Below are positions 15,615 to 23,633 of a stretch of 64,000 nt of DNA, piece after piece. This stretch comes from Rathayibacter caricis DSM 15933 (lineage in GTDB: Bacteria > Actinomycetota > Actinomycetes > Actinomycetales > Microbacteriaceae). The position numbers and the translations under genes are program-made. The notes under the pieces were generated by a model. It was not told where the DNA came from, searched no databases, and saw only the letters and a list, made by a program, of their open reading frames with translations. How positions within the stretch are numbered: position 1 is the stretch's first letter; each line of letters begins with the position of its first letter. The stretch spans positions 1,488,001-1,552,000 of the forward strand of contig NZ_PZPL01000001.1 in assembly GCF_003044275.1 (NCBI RefSeq), in the 5' to 3' direction.

Positions 15615-17813
15615 GTGCTGACGTCCGTGCGCCGCCGCCTCACGGCCGGGCTCCTGATCCTCCTCGCGAGCGTCGTCGCCCTCCCGATGCTCGCCGCCGC
15701 TCCGGCCGCGGCGCTCGGGGAGCCGACCTTCACCAACCCGATCGACCCGGACACCGCCGACCCGACGATCGAGTTCCACGACGGCAACTACTACATGGTC
15801 GCCACGACCTGGGACAACCGCGTCGTGATGCGGAAGGCCCCGACCCTCGCGGCGCTGGGCACGACGACTCCGGTGACCGTGTACACCGACACCAACCCCG
15901 GCCGGAACGCCAACATGTGGGCTCCGGAGCTGCAGCGCCTGAACGGGCCGAACGGGCCCCGCTGGTACCTGATGTACACGATGGGCACCGCCGGCAACTT
16001 CGACCGCCAGCACCTGCAGGTCATCGAGAGCGCGGGCGACGACCCGATGGGCCCCTACACCTACAAGGGCCGCCCGATCCCGACCGACGACTGGAACATC
16101 GACGGCGCGTACCTCGAGCTGAACGGCGAGCTCTTCATCACCTGGTCGGCGTTCTCGCCCGGGCCGAACCGCCTGCAGAACAACTACATCGCCCGGATGT
16201 CGGACCCCTGGACCGCCACCGGACCGCTGAACGTGCTCTCGCAGCCGGTCGAGCCGTGGGAGACCATCGGCGCCCCTGTGAACGAGGGCCCTGTCCCGCT
16301 GCAGAAGGACGGCCGCACCTGGATCGTCTACTCGGCGAGCTTCTGCGGCACCGAGGACTACCAGCTCGCCACCCTCGAGTACGACGGCACCGGCGACCCC
16401 GTGCTCGCCTCCTCCTGGACCAAGAGCGACGGACCGGTCTTCTCGGAGGCGAACGGCGAGTTCGGCACGGGTCACAACGACTTCTTCGACTCGCCCGACG
16501 GCACCGAGACGTGGAACCTCTACCACGCGAACGCCCGCCCCGACGGCGGCTGCTCGCGCGAGCGCTCGGCGCGTGCGCACATCGTCGACTGGACCGCCGA
16601 GGGCGAGCCCGACTTCGGGACCCCGCTCGGCACGAGCGCGCAGATCCCCGTCCCCAGCGGCGAGAACGCGCCGATCACGGCCCGCGTCGAAGGCGCTCCG
16701 TGGCAGCTCGTCAGCCGCAGCACCGGCCAGTGCGCCACCGTCTCGCCGACCGCGAGCGGCGACGGCGCGGCCGTCGTGCAGGGCTCCTGCTCGACGCCCC
16801 GCGCGAACTGGAAGCTCGACAGCACGGGTGACGGATTCGTCCGCCTCGTGAACGCCAGCAGTGGCAAGTCCCTCGGGTCGGTCGGCTGCTCGACGGCCTC
16901 GGGCGCGGGGATCCAGCAGTCCTCGTGGCTCGCGACCGGCTGCCAGCAATGGAGCGTGACCCCCGGGACCGGCGGGTACTCGACGCTGACCTCGCGCACG
17001 AGCGGCCGACTGCTCGAGGCGTCGGGCACCGCGGTGCGGCAGGCGACGGTGTCGGGTGCGGCTGCGCAGGAGTGGTCGCTCCGACCCTCCGGAGCGGTCG
17101 CCGTGAGCTCGTTCGCCACCGGCAAGACGTTCGACCTGCCCGGCTGCTCGACCGCCGACGGCACGGCCCTGCAGCAGCGGGAGTGGACCGGCGCCGCCTG
17201 CCAGCGCGTCACGTTCACGCCGACCGGCGCGGGCGACGTCGAGATGCACCCGGTGACGGCAGCGGGCAAGTGCCTCGCGGTCACCGGAGGCTCCACCGCG
17301 AACGGCGCGACCGTCACGCAGGGCGCGTGCGGCGTCACCGGGAGCGCCTGGCGCCTCCGTCCGGCGAACGACGGCACCGTCGAGCTGCGCGCCGTGCACA
17401 GCGGCAAGGCGCTCGACCTGTTCAACTGCTCGGCCCTCGACGGGACGCTGATCGGCCAGTGGGACGTGCTGAACAACGACTGCCAGCGCTACCGCGTGTC
17501 GGTCGGTGCCCCGGAGTCGACGACGCCGCTCACGGTCACCGCGACCACCACCGCACGGTGCATCTCGGGCAAGGCGGTGCTGACCACCACGGTCCGCAAC
17601 GCCGACGACCTGCCGGCCGACGTGACGGTCGCCTCGGTGTCCGGGACGAAGACCTTCCCGGCGCTGGGCGGCGGGAAGACCGCGACGGCGAGCTTCACGA
17701 CGCGCCAGGTGGCCCTGCCGGCCGGATCGACGACGGTCACCGCGGCCGGGATCGACGACGCCGGGCGCAAGGCCACAGTGCAGTCCGCGTACGCGGCGCT
17801 GACCTGCGGCTAG
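15615..17813 (+). CDS. Secreted GH43 enzyme with ricin-type lectin domain and shared C-terminal module
   Basis: 732 residues from a GTG with GGTGGTGA just upstream. A signal peptide (to about residue 34, AAPAAA-LG) leads into a five-bladed GH43 domain with the base in TADPTIEF, the modulating Asp in NIDGAYLE and the acid Glu in NEGPVPLQ. GH43 of this kind is usually arabinofuranosidase or xylosidase; arabinofuranosidase is favoured by the neighbouring GH127 gene. Residues about 355-635 hold ricin-like repeats ending in QxW-type motifs (QQWSV, QEWSL). The last about 90 residues are a module bracketed by Cys, shared with the genes at 18223 and 26458. A 22-codon reading frame from 15553 overlaps the start. 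Confidence 0.85.
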   Translation: MLTSVRRRLTAGLLILLASVVALPMLAAAPAAALGEPTFTNPIDPDTADPTIEFHDGNYYMVATTWDNRVVMRKAPTLAALGTTTPVTVYTDTNPGRNANMWAPELQRLNGPNGPRWYLMYTMGTAGNFDRQHLQVIESAGDDPMGPYTYKGRPIPTDDWNIDGAYLELNGELFITWSAFSPGPNRLQNNYIARMSDPWTATGPLNVLSQPVEPWETIGAPVNEGPVPLQKDGRTWIVYSASFCGTEDYQLATLEYDGTGDPVLASSWTKSDGPVFSEANGEFGTGHNDFFDSPDGTETWNLYHANARPDGGCSRERSARAHIVDWTAEGEPDFGTPLGTSAQIPVPSGENAPITARVEGAPWQLVSRSTGQCATVSPTASGDGAAVVQGSCSTPRANWKLDSTGDGFVRLVNASSGKSLGSVGCSTASGAGIQQSSWLATGCQQWSVTPGTGGYSTLTSRTSGRLLEASGTAVRQATVSGAAAQEWSLRPSGAVAVSSFATGKTFDLPGCSTADGTALQQREWTGAACQRVTFTPTGAGDVEMHPVTAAGKCLAVTGGSTANGATVTQGACGVTGSAWRLRPANDGTVELRAVHSGKALDLFNCSALDGTLIGQWDVLNNDCQRYRVSVGAPESTTPLTVTATTTARCISGKAVLTTTVRNADDLPADVTVASVSGTKTFPALGGGKTATASFTTRQVALPAGSTTVTAAGIDDAGRKATVQSAYAALTCG

Positions 17814-17825
17814 GCCCGCACCCTC

Positions 17826-18192
17826 GCTGATCGAGTAGGCCGCTGCGCGGCCTCCCGTCTGCTGATCGATGGCGGCGCGTGCCTTCTTCTTGCTGATCGA
17901 GTAGGCCGCGCAGCGGCCGTATCGAGATCCGCGTCCTCTGGAGTCGCGGGTCTCGATACGCCGCTCCGCGGCTACTCGACCAGCAAGGGTGGCGGCCGGA
18001 GGCCTTTCCTCTGCTGATCGATGGCGACCGCATGCCTTCCCTCTTGCTGATCGAGTAGGCCGCTCGGCGGCCGTATCGAGATCCGCGTCTTCTGGGGTCG
18101 CGGGTCTCGATACGCCGCTCCGCGGCTACTCGACCAGCAAGGGTTCCCCGCTGATCGAGTAGGCCGCTCGGCGGCCGTCTCGAGATCCACCC
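17826..18192. repeat. Tandem cluster of dispersed palindromic elements
   Basis: The 409-base gap between the two GH43 genes is almost filled by copies of an element whose left arm begins GCTGATCGAGTAGGCCGC and whose right arm ends GGCTACTCGACCAGC. Each arm is itself a small palindrome. A unit starting CTGCTGATCGATGGCG at 17859 is repeated at 18011 (period 152 bases) with scattered differences. Single left arms lie at 17826 and 18150, the last only about 30 bases before the next start codon. Confidence 0.9.
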
Positions 18193-18222
18193 CCGACACC
18201 CCCTCGTGCGAAGGAGCACACC

Positions 18223-20895
18223 ATGACCACCAGCACCAGGCGCGCACCGCTGCGCGCCGCCCTCGCGACGCTCGGGCTGGGGGCGGTGCTGCTCTCGGGC
18301 CTCGTCGCCCCTCCGGTCGCCGCCGCGGAGCCCGCGCAGATCCCGCAGTCGGGACTCCTCGCGGAGTACCGCTTCACCCAGGCGACCGGCGCGAGCGTGC
18401 CCAACACGGCGGCCTCGGCCGTGGGGCCCGCGCGCGTCGTGAACGGGACCGACTCCCTGTGGACCGGCACGTCGCTCCGTCTCCCCGGCGGCGCCAAGAC
18501 GAGCGCCGCGCCGTGGGTCGAGCTGCCCGACGACCTGCTGACCGGCCGCTCGTCGGCCACCGTGACGGTCGAGACCCGCGCCGACGCGTCGATGCTCTCG
18601 ACCTTCCACTTCCTCTGGAACATCGGCAGCGACAGCACGAGCCAGTACTGGTTCGCGTCGGTCCGCGACCGCGTCCGCACGGCGATCACGACGAACGGAG
18701 GCGGGGCCGAGAACAACGCGCGCGGCGCCTCGGGCATCGCCGCCGACCGCTGGTACAGCCTCACCTCGGTGATCGACGGCGCGGCCGGCACGATCTCGTT
18801 CTTCGTCGACGGCGTGCGCGTGGCCTCGGCACCGACCGCGCTGCGTCCGTCCTCGGTGACGGACCAGTCGCTGAACACCATCGGCCGCGCGCCGTACCCC
18901 GACCCCTTCTACAAGGGCGAGGTGTCGACGTTCCGCGTCTACGACCGGGCGCTCACCGGCACCGAGGTCGCCTCGGTCTCGACCGCCGACGCGCAGCTGC
19001 ACGCGAGCACCTTCGCGCCGCTCGCCTCCGCGGTGCTCGACGGAGTCGCTCCGCTGACCGTCGACGACTCGACCACGAACCTCCCCGACTACGGGGGAGC
19101 GGTGACCTGGAGTTCCAGCGACCCCGCCCTGCGGATCGGCGCCGACGGCCGCACCCTGAGCGCCGACCGCCCGGCGGCCGGCCAGCAGGCGCGCACGAGC
19201 ACCCTGACCGCCACGGCGAGCATCCGCGGAGTCGCCGCCACCCGCCAGATCGCCGTCACCGTCGAGCCGCAGGTCGGCGTCGACACCCCCTACGGCTACC
19301 TGATGGTCCACTTCATCGAGGACGCGCAGGGCTACGCCGAGAAGATCTACCTCGACGTCTCGCGCGGCGACGACCCCGAGAAGTGGGACCCGCTGAACGG
19401 CGGCAAGCCGATCCTCGCCTCCGACCTCGGAACGACCGGCGTCCGCGACCCCTACCTCACGTACAACCCCGAGACCGAGAAGTACTACATCATCGCCACC
19501 GACCTCCGGGTCTTCGGCGGCGACAGCGGCACCGGCTCCTGCACCACCTGGTGCTACTGGACCACCCAGGGCAGCGTGAAGATGAACGTCTGGGAGTCCA
19601 CCGACCTCGTGTCGTGGAGCGACCTGCGCCAGTTCGACGTGTCACTCGACGACGCCGGGCAGCGGGCCCTCGAGGCCGGAATGATGTGGGCGCCCGAGGC
19701 GACCTGGGTCGACGACTTCGACGGGCAGGGGAACGGCTCGTTCGTCCTCTACTGGTCCTCGACCGTCTACCCGACCGCCGCGCACACTCCCGGCACGGGA
19801 GCGTCGCGGATCCTCTGGGGCTCGACGACCGACTTCACCCAGGAGACCTACTCCTACGGCGGCACCTTCGTCGACACCGGAGCGGATGTGATCGACACGA
19901 CGCTGATCCAGGACGGCGGCACCACCTACCGCATCTCGAAGGACAACGGCACCGGACGCGGCATCTACATGGAGTCGACGACCGCCGCCCAGTGGTGGCT
20001 GCCGGCGGCACGGTGGACGCCGATCCAGGACCGGATCGGAGCGGTCTGGGCCGGCGGCAACGCGGGCGGAGTCGAAGGACCCGCGGTCTTCAAGGACCAC
20101 GACGAGGACCGCTGGTACCTGTACGTCGACGTGATCCCCTCGACCGGCTACCGCCCGATGGTCACCACCGACCTCGACGCGGGCTGGACGCAGCTGACCG
20201 ACCCCGGGTTCTCGATGGCGCCGTCGACCAAGCACGGCGGCATCGTGTCGCTGACCGCGGGGCAGTACGACGAGGTGCGGAAGGCGGATGCGGCGTCCGC
20301 CGTGCGCGCCGACCTGGGCGACGTGAGCGTCGCCTCCGGGGCTGCCGCCGACGCGGTCGTCGCCGCGCTTCCCGCTCGGACCGACGTCGTCCTCGCCTAC
20401 GGGCGCGGCACGGCCTCGCAGCCGATCACCTGGGACACGTCCTCGGTCCGCGCCTCCACTCCCGGCCGCTACGCGGTGACCGGAGTGGTGCGCACGATCG
20501 GCGCGAACGAGAACCAGTGGGTGGGCGCCGGCGGATCGACGGCGTGGAACGCGACGGGCAAGGTGCTGTCGAGCTCGACGGCGGTACGCGTCACGGCGAC
20601 GGTCGTGGTGACGGCGCCCGTCGTGTCCGCGACGCTCACCGCGTCGACCCGCTGCATCGGCGGCAAGGTCGTGGCGACCGGAGTGGTGCGGAACACGGGC
20701 ACGTCGCCGGCGAGCGTCGTGCTGCGCTCGGCCTGGGGCACGTCGCCCGTGCTGACCGCGGCGCCCGGAGCGGCCGCGACCCACGCCTTCACCACCCGTG
20801 CGGTGTCGGTGGCGGCCGGGTCGCTGAGCGCGACCGTGACCGTCGGAGGCGCCTCCACGGTGCTCGAGGCGCCCTACGCGGCGCGCCGCTGCTGA
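18223..20895 (+). CDS. Secreted LamG-Ig-GH43-like enzyme with shared C-terminal module
   Basis: 890 residues from an ATG with AAGGAG upstream. The signal peptide ends near residue 33 (PPVAAA-EP). Residues about 40-255 form a LamG/concanavalin-like sugar-binding domain, and 260-355 an Ig-like domain (VTWSSSDPALRI). Residues about 365-700 are a GH43-type propeller with the base in VRDPYLTYNPETEKYY, a central Asp in VIDTTLIQDG and the acid Glu in GVEGPAVFKD. A Big_4-like domain and the Cys-bracketed module (RCIGGKV to the final RRC) end the protein. Probably an exo-acting arabinosidase or xylosidase; substrate not certain. Its promoter must lie within or near the palindromic repeats upstream. 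Confidence 0.85.
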   Translation: MTTSTRRAPLRAALATLGLGAVLLSGLVAPPVAAAEPAQIPQSGLLAEYRFTQATGASVPNTAASAVGPARVVNGTDSLWTGTSLRLPGGAKTSAAPWVELPDDLLTGRSSATVTVETRADASMLSTFHFLWNIGSDSTSQYWFASVRDRVRTAITTNGGGAENNARGASGIAADRWYSLTSVIDGAAGTISFFVDGVRVASAPTALRPSSVTDQSLNTIGRAPYPDPFYKGEVSTFRVYDRALTGTEVASVSTADAQLHASTFAPLASAVLDGVAPLTVDDSTTNLPDYGGAVTWSSSDPALRIGADGRTLSADRPAAGQQARTSTLTATASIRGVAATRQIAVTVEPQVGVDTPYGYLMVHFIEDAQGYAEKIYLDVSRGDDPEKWDPLNGGKPILASDLGTTGVRDPYLTYNPETEKYYIIATDLRVFGGDSGTGSCTTWCYWTTQGSVKMNVWESTDLVSWSDLRQFDVSLDDAGQRALEAGMMWAPEATWVDDFDGQGNGSFVLYWSSTVYPTAAHTPGTGASRILWGSTTDFTQETYSYGGTFVDTGADVIDTTLIQDGGTTYRISKDNGTGRGIYMESTTAAQWWLPAARWTPIQDRIGAVWAGGNAGGVEGPAVFKDHDEDRWYLYVDVIPSTGYRPMVTTDLDAGWTQLTDPGFSMAPSTKHGGIVSLTAGQYDEVRKADAASAVRADLGDVSVASGAAADAVVAALPARTDVVLAYGRGTASQPITWDTSSVRASTPGRYAVTGVVRTIGANENQWVGAGGSTAWNATGKVLSSSTAVRVTATVVVTAPVVSATLTASTRCIGGKVVATGVVRNTGTSPASVVLRSAWGTSPVLTAAPGAAATHAFTTRAVSVAAGSLSATVTVGGASTVLEAPYAARRC

Positions 20896-20906
20896 GCGCT
20901 GCTCCT

Positions 20907-21150
20907 CTGCTGATCGAGTAGGCCGCGGAGCGGCCGTATCGAGATCCGCGTCCGCCGGGCTTCTGGTGGATGCGGGTCTCGATATGCCGCTGCGCGGCTG
21001 CTCGACCAGCAAGCAGACCCTGCTGATCGAGCAGTCCGCTCGCTTTCTGCTGATCGAGTAGGTCGCGGAGCGGCCGTATCGAGATCCCCGTCCGCCGTGC
21101 TTCTGGTGTCCGCGGGTCTCGATACGCCGCGGCGCGGCTAATCGACCAGC
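20907..21150. repeat. Two complete dispersed palindromic elements in tandem
   Basis: Two copies of the left arm/right arm element begin at 20907 and 21047 (140 bases apart), each about 105 bases. The spacers are nearly identical (GTCCGCCG(G/T)GCTTCTGGTG), so they arose by local duplication. A third, truncated left arm lies between them at 21021. They fill the convergent space between the GH43-like gene and the MFS gene. Confidence 0.9.
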
Positions 21151-21192
21151 GGAAGTCAGCGGCCGATCGGGACGCGGTGCCGTCCGCCGGAG

Positions 21193-22677
21193 TCATTCAG
21201 CGGTGCGGGGGGCCTCGGACGGCGCGGGCTCCTCCGTGACTCGCGAGTCGGTGAGGGAGAGCGAGCCGATCGTCGCGATCAGGCCGACGAGGACGGCGAC
21301 GGCCAGGTACGCGATCCGCTCGCCGGCGAAGAAGGTCTGGACGAGGTCGGAGCTCCAGGCGCCGGACGGGAGCGTCGTCGTGACCAGCGCGGCGATGAGG
21401 GTGCCGACGACGGCCGTGCCGATGCTGGTGCCGACCTCCTGGGAGGTGTCGTTGAGCGCGGCGCCGATGGAGGTGCGGTTCTCGTCCATCGCCTCGATGA
21501 GGGCGACCGCGCAGATGGTCATGATCGTCCGCAGGCCGATCGTCAGGAGGACCATCATCGCGGCGATCGCGAGGTAGCCGTGGTCCACCGCCCAGGCCAT
21601 GCCCAGAAGCGAGCCGACGAGCAGGGCCGTGCCGACGAGGCAGGCGAGGCGGTGGCCTAGGTGCGACGCGAGCCGCTCGGCGATCGGCGTCGCGGCGATC
21701 ATGGTGACGATGATCGGCAGGTTCGCGATGCCGGCCTGCATCGGGCTCCATCCGTACGCGTACTGGAAGTGCAGGATCAGGCCGAACAGGACGCTGGCGA
21801 AGGCGATCGAGGCCGCGAGCTGCGTGAGCGCCGCGCCTCGGACCGGTCCGGTGCCCAGGAGTGCGAGGTCGATCATCGGCGAGGCTGCGCGCCGCTCCCG
21901 GAGGACGAAGCCGACGATCGCGGCGACCGTGCCGAGGGCGCAGGCGAGGGTCGCGAGCGAGAGCCAGCCGTCCTGCACGCCGCTGGTGAGGGTGTAGCAG
22001 CCGAGTCCGATGGCCGTGACGGTGAGGGCGGCGCCGGGGAGGTCGAGCCGCTCGGAGGTGAGATCCGCGCGCCGGTCGGCCTGCACGCCGACGCGGACGC
22101 CGATCCAGGCGAGGAGGGCGATCGGCGCGTTGACGATCAGGAGCCACTGCCAGCTGAGGTGGCTGAGGACCGAGCCGCCCAGGATCGGGCCCAGGACGAA
22201 TCCGGACATGCCGACGATCATCACGATCGTGATCGAGCGCATGCGCAGTCTCGCGTCGTCGAAGAGGCGGAAGATCAGCGACATCGTGACCGGGGCCATG
22301 GCTGCAGCGGCGCCGCCGAGCAGCGCCCGCAGCGCGATGAGCTGGCCGATGTCGGCGACGAGGACGACGGCGAGGCTGATCAGGCCGAAGGCCGCGAGGC
22401 CGCTCAGCAGCACTCGGCGGCGGCCGAACCGGTCGGCGGCCGAGCCGGCGATCAGCAGCAGGCCGCCGAAGGTGAGGGAGTAGGCGCCCGTCACCCACTG
22501 CAGCCCGGCCGTGCCGCTGTCGAGCGATCGGCCGATCGTGGGCAGGGCGATGGAGAGCAGCGTGTTGTCGACCATCTCGACGAAGAAGGCCAGGCAGAGC
22601 GCCGCAAGCGGGAGCGCTGCGGCGCGCAGCGAGGTGTACGCGGGGGGCGTGGTGGGCGTGGCGACGAGCGTGCTCAT
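21193..22677 (-). CDS. MFS drug exporter, 14-helix DHA2 type
   Basis: 494 residues from an ATG preceded by GAGAGG. About 14 hydrophobic segments are visible. Motif A appears as GSAADRFGRRRVLLSG after helix 2, and the family's motif C as GMSGFVLGPILGG. DHA2 transporters exchange protons for lipophilic or quaternary drugs, dyes or disinfectants. The divergent TetR gene and palindromes in the 60-base space between them indicate substrate-induced derepression. The real substrate cannot be predicted. Confidence 0.9.
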   Translation of the reverse strand: MSTLVATPTTPPAYTSLRAAALPLAALCLAFFVEMVDNTLLSIALPTIGRSLDSGTAGLQWVTGAYSLTFGGLLLIAGSAADRFGRRRVLLSGLAAFGLISLAVVLVADIGQLIALRALLGGAAAAMAPVTMSLIFRLFDDARLRMRSITIVMIVGMSGFVLGPILGGSVLSHLSWQWLLIVNAPIALLAWIGVRVGVQADRRADLTSERLDLPGAALTVTAIGLGCYTLTSGVQDGWLSLATLACALGTVAAIVGFVLRERRAASPMIDLALLGTGPVRGAALTQLAASIAFASVLFGLILHFQYAYGWSPMQAGIANLPIIVTMIAATPIAERLASHLGHRLACLVGTALLVGSLLGMAWAVDHGYLAIAAMMVLLTIGLRTIMTICAVALIEAMDENRTSIGAALNDTSQEVGTSIGTAVVGTLIAALVTTTLPSGAWSSDLVQTFFAGERIAYLAVAVLVGLIATIGSLSLTDSRVTEEPAPSEAPRTAE

Positions 22678-22708
22678 GATGGACCTCTCGGATCGAACGC
22701 CGTACGAG

Positions 22709-22743
22709 TATCGGACGACGTTCGATAACATAGAACGATGTTC
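22709..22743. promoter_or_regulatory. TetR operator palindromes between MFS and TetR genes
   Basis: A 19-base imperfect palindrome with arms TATCGGACG / CGTTCGATA (22709-22727) is followed by GAAC-GAT-GTTC (22733-22743), which covers the TetR start codon. Both lie in the 60-base divergent space and should repress both genes. Confidence 0.7.
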
Positions 22744-23502
22744 GATACGATGCAACACATGCCTGCAGATCCGACCGAGAAGACCGCGCGAACCACAGCG
22801 GCACCCACCCGTGCGCGGGGGCGCGAGCGGGCGTCGCACTCGCTCGACACGGTGCTCGCCGAGGCGATCGCGATCCTCGACGAATCGGGGGAGCCGGCGC
22901 TGACCTTCCGGGCGCTGGCGGCGCGGCTCGGCGGAGGAGTGGCGAGCATCTACTGGTACGTGGCGAGCCGCGACGAGCTGCTCGACCTGGCGACCGAGGA
23001 GGTGATGGGCCGGGTCCTCGAGGACAGCGAGCCGCTCACCCACGGACCCGATCCCGTGGCGAACCTGCGCGCCCTGGCCCTCGCGCTCTTCGACGAGTTC
23101 GTCCGTCGGCCGTGGTTCGGCCAGTTCATGCTCCGCAACAACGGGCTGCAGCCCAACTCGATGGCGATGCACGAGCGGATCGGCCAGCAGCTGATGCGGC
23201 TGGACCTGACGCCCCGGCAGCGCTTCCACGCGGCGTCGTCGATCGTGAGCTACGTCGTGGGTGTCGCGATCGACCTCGCGCAGCCGCCGCCGAAGGAGTT
23301 CCTCGAGAGCAGACTCGGCCGACTGGAGTTCCTGGCGCAGTTCGCCGACCGCTGGCGCGCACTCGACCCCGAGGCGTTCCCGTTCGCGCACCAGGTCGCG
23401 GACGAGATGGCCACGCACGACGACCTCGACGTGTTCCGCTCCGGGCTCGACCTGCTGCTCGACGGACTCCGGCTGCAGGCCGGCCTCGGGCCGTCGTGCT
23501 GA
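22738..23502 (+). CDS. TetR-family repressor, probably of the divergent MFS exporter
   Basis: 254 residues. The helix-turn-helix spans about residues 40-85 (DTVLAEAIAILDESGEPALTFRALAARLGGGVASIYWYVASRDELLDLATEEV). The C-terminal ligand domain resembles the TetR_C class (AVVSY-like segment SSIVSYVVGVAID). The first ATG (MFDT) lies inside an operator palindrome; an ATG seven codons on (MPAD) is an alternative start. The stop codon TGA falls inside the first bases of a palindromic repeat element. It should respond to a drug-like effector. Confidence 0.88.
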   Translation: MFDTMQHMPADPTEKTARTTAAPTRARGRERASHSLDTVLAEAIAILDESGEPALTFRALAARLGGGVASIYWYVASRDELLDLATEEVMGRVLEDSEPLTHGPDPVANLRALALALFDEFVRRPWFGQFMLRNNGLQPNSMAMHERIGQQLMRLDLTPRQRFHAASSIVSYVVGVAIDLAQPPPKEFLESRLGRLEFLAQFADRWRALDPEAFPFAHQVADEMATHDDLDVFRSGLDLLLDGLRLQAGLGPSC

Positions 23503-23577
23503 TCTAGTAGGCCGCGGAGCGGCCGTATCGAGATCCCCGTCCGCCGGGCTTCCGGTGCACGGCCGGCTCGGGATCCG
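23497..23577. repeat. Decayed dispersed palindromic element
   Basis: A single copy with a recognisable left arm (CTAGTAGGCCGCGGAGCGGCCGTATCGAG, two changes from the other copies) and the spacer GTCCGCCGGGCTTC seen in the 20907 cluster. The right arm is badly mutated. It contains the stop codon of the tetR gene. Confidence 0.8.
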
Positions 23578-23633
23578 CCGCACCCCGCCGCCGCGCTCGG
23601 CGGGCGCCCATCGGGGGGTGGGATGCTGAGCGG

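Noticed and set aside
14091..17399. A leftward 1,100-codon frame opposite the ROK, Rieske and GH43 genes
   Set aside because: It spans three unrelated real genes and their gaps; a shadow of codon bias.
17826..18192. CRISPR array
   Set aside because: Repeated units are palindromic elements with decayed arms and similar spacers, not short identical repeats with unique spacers; no cas genes are present.
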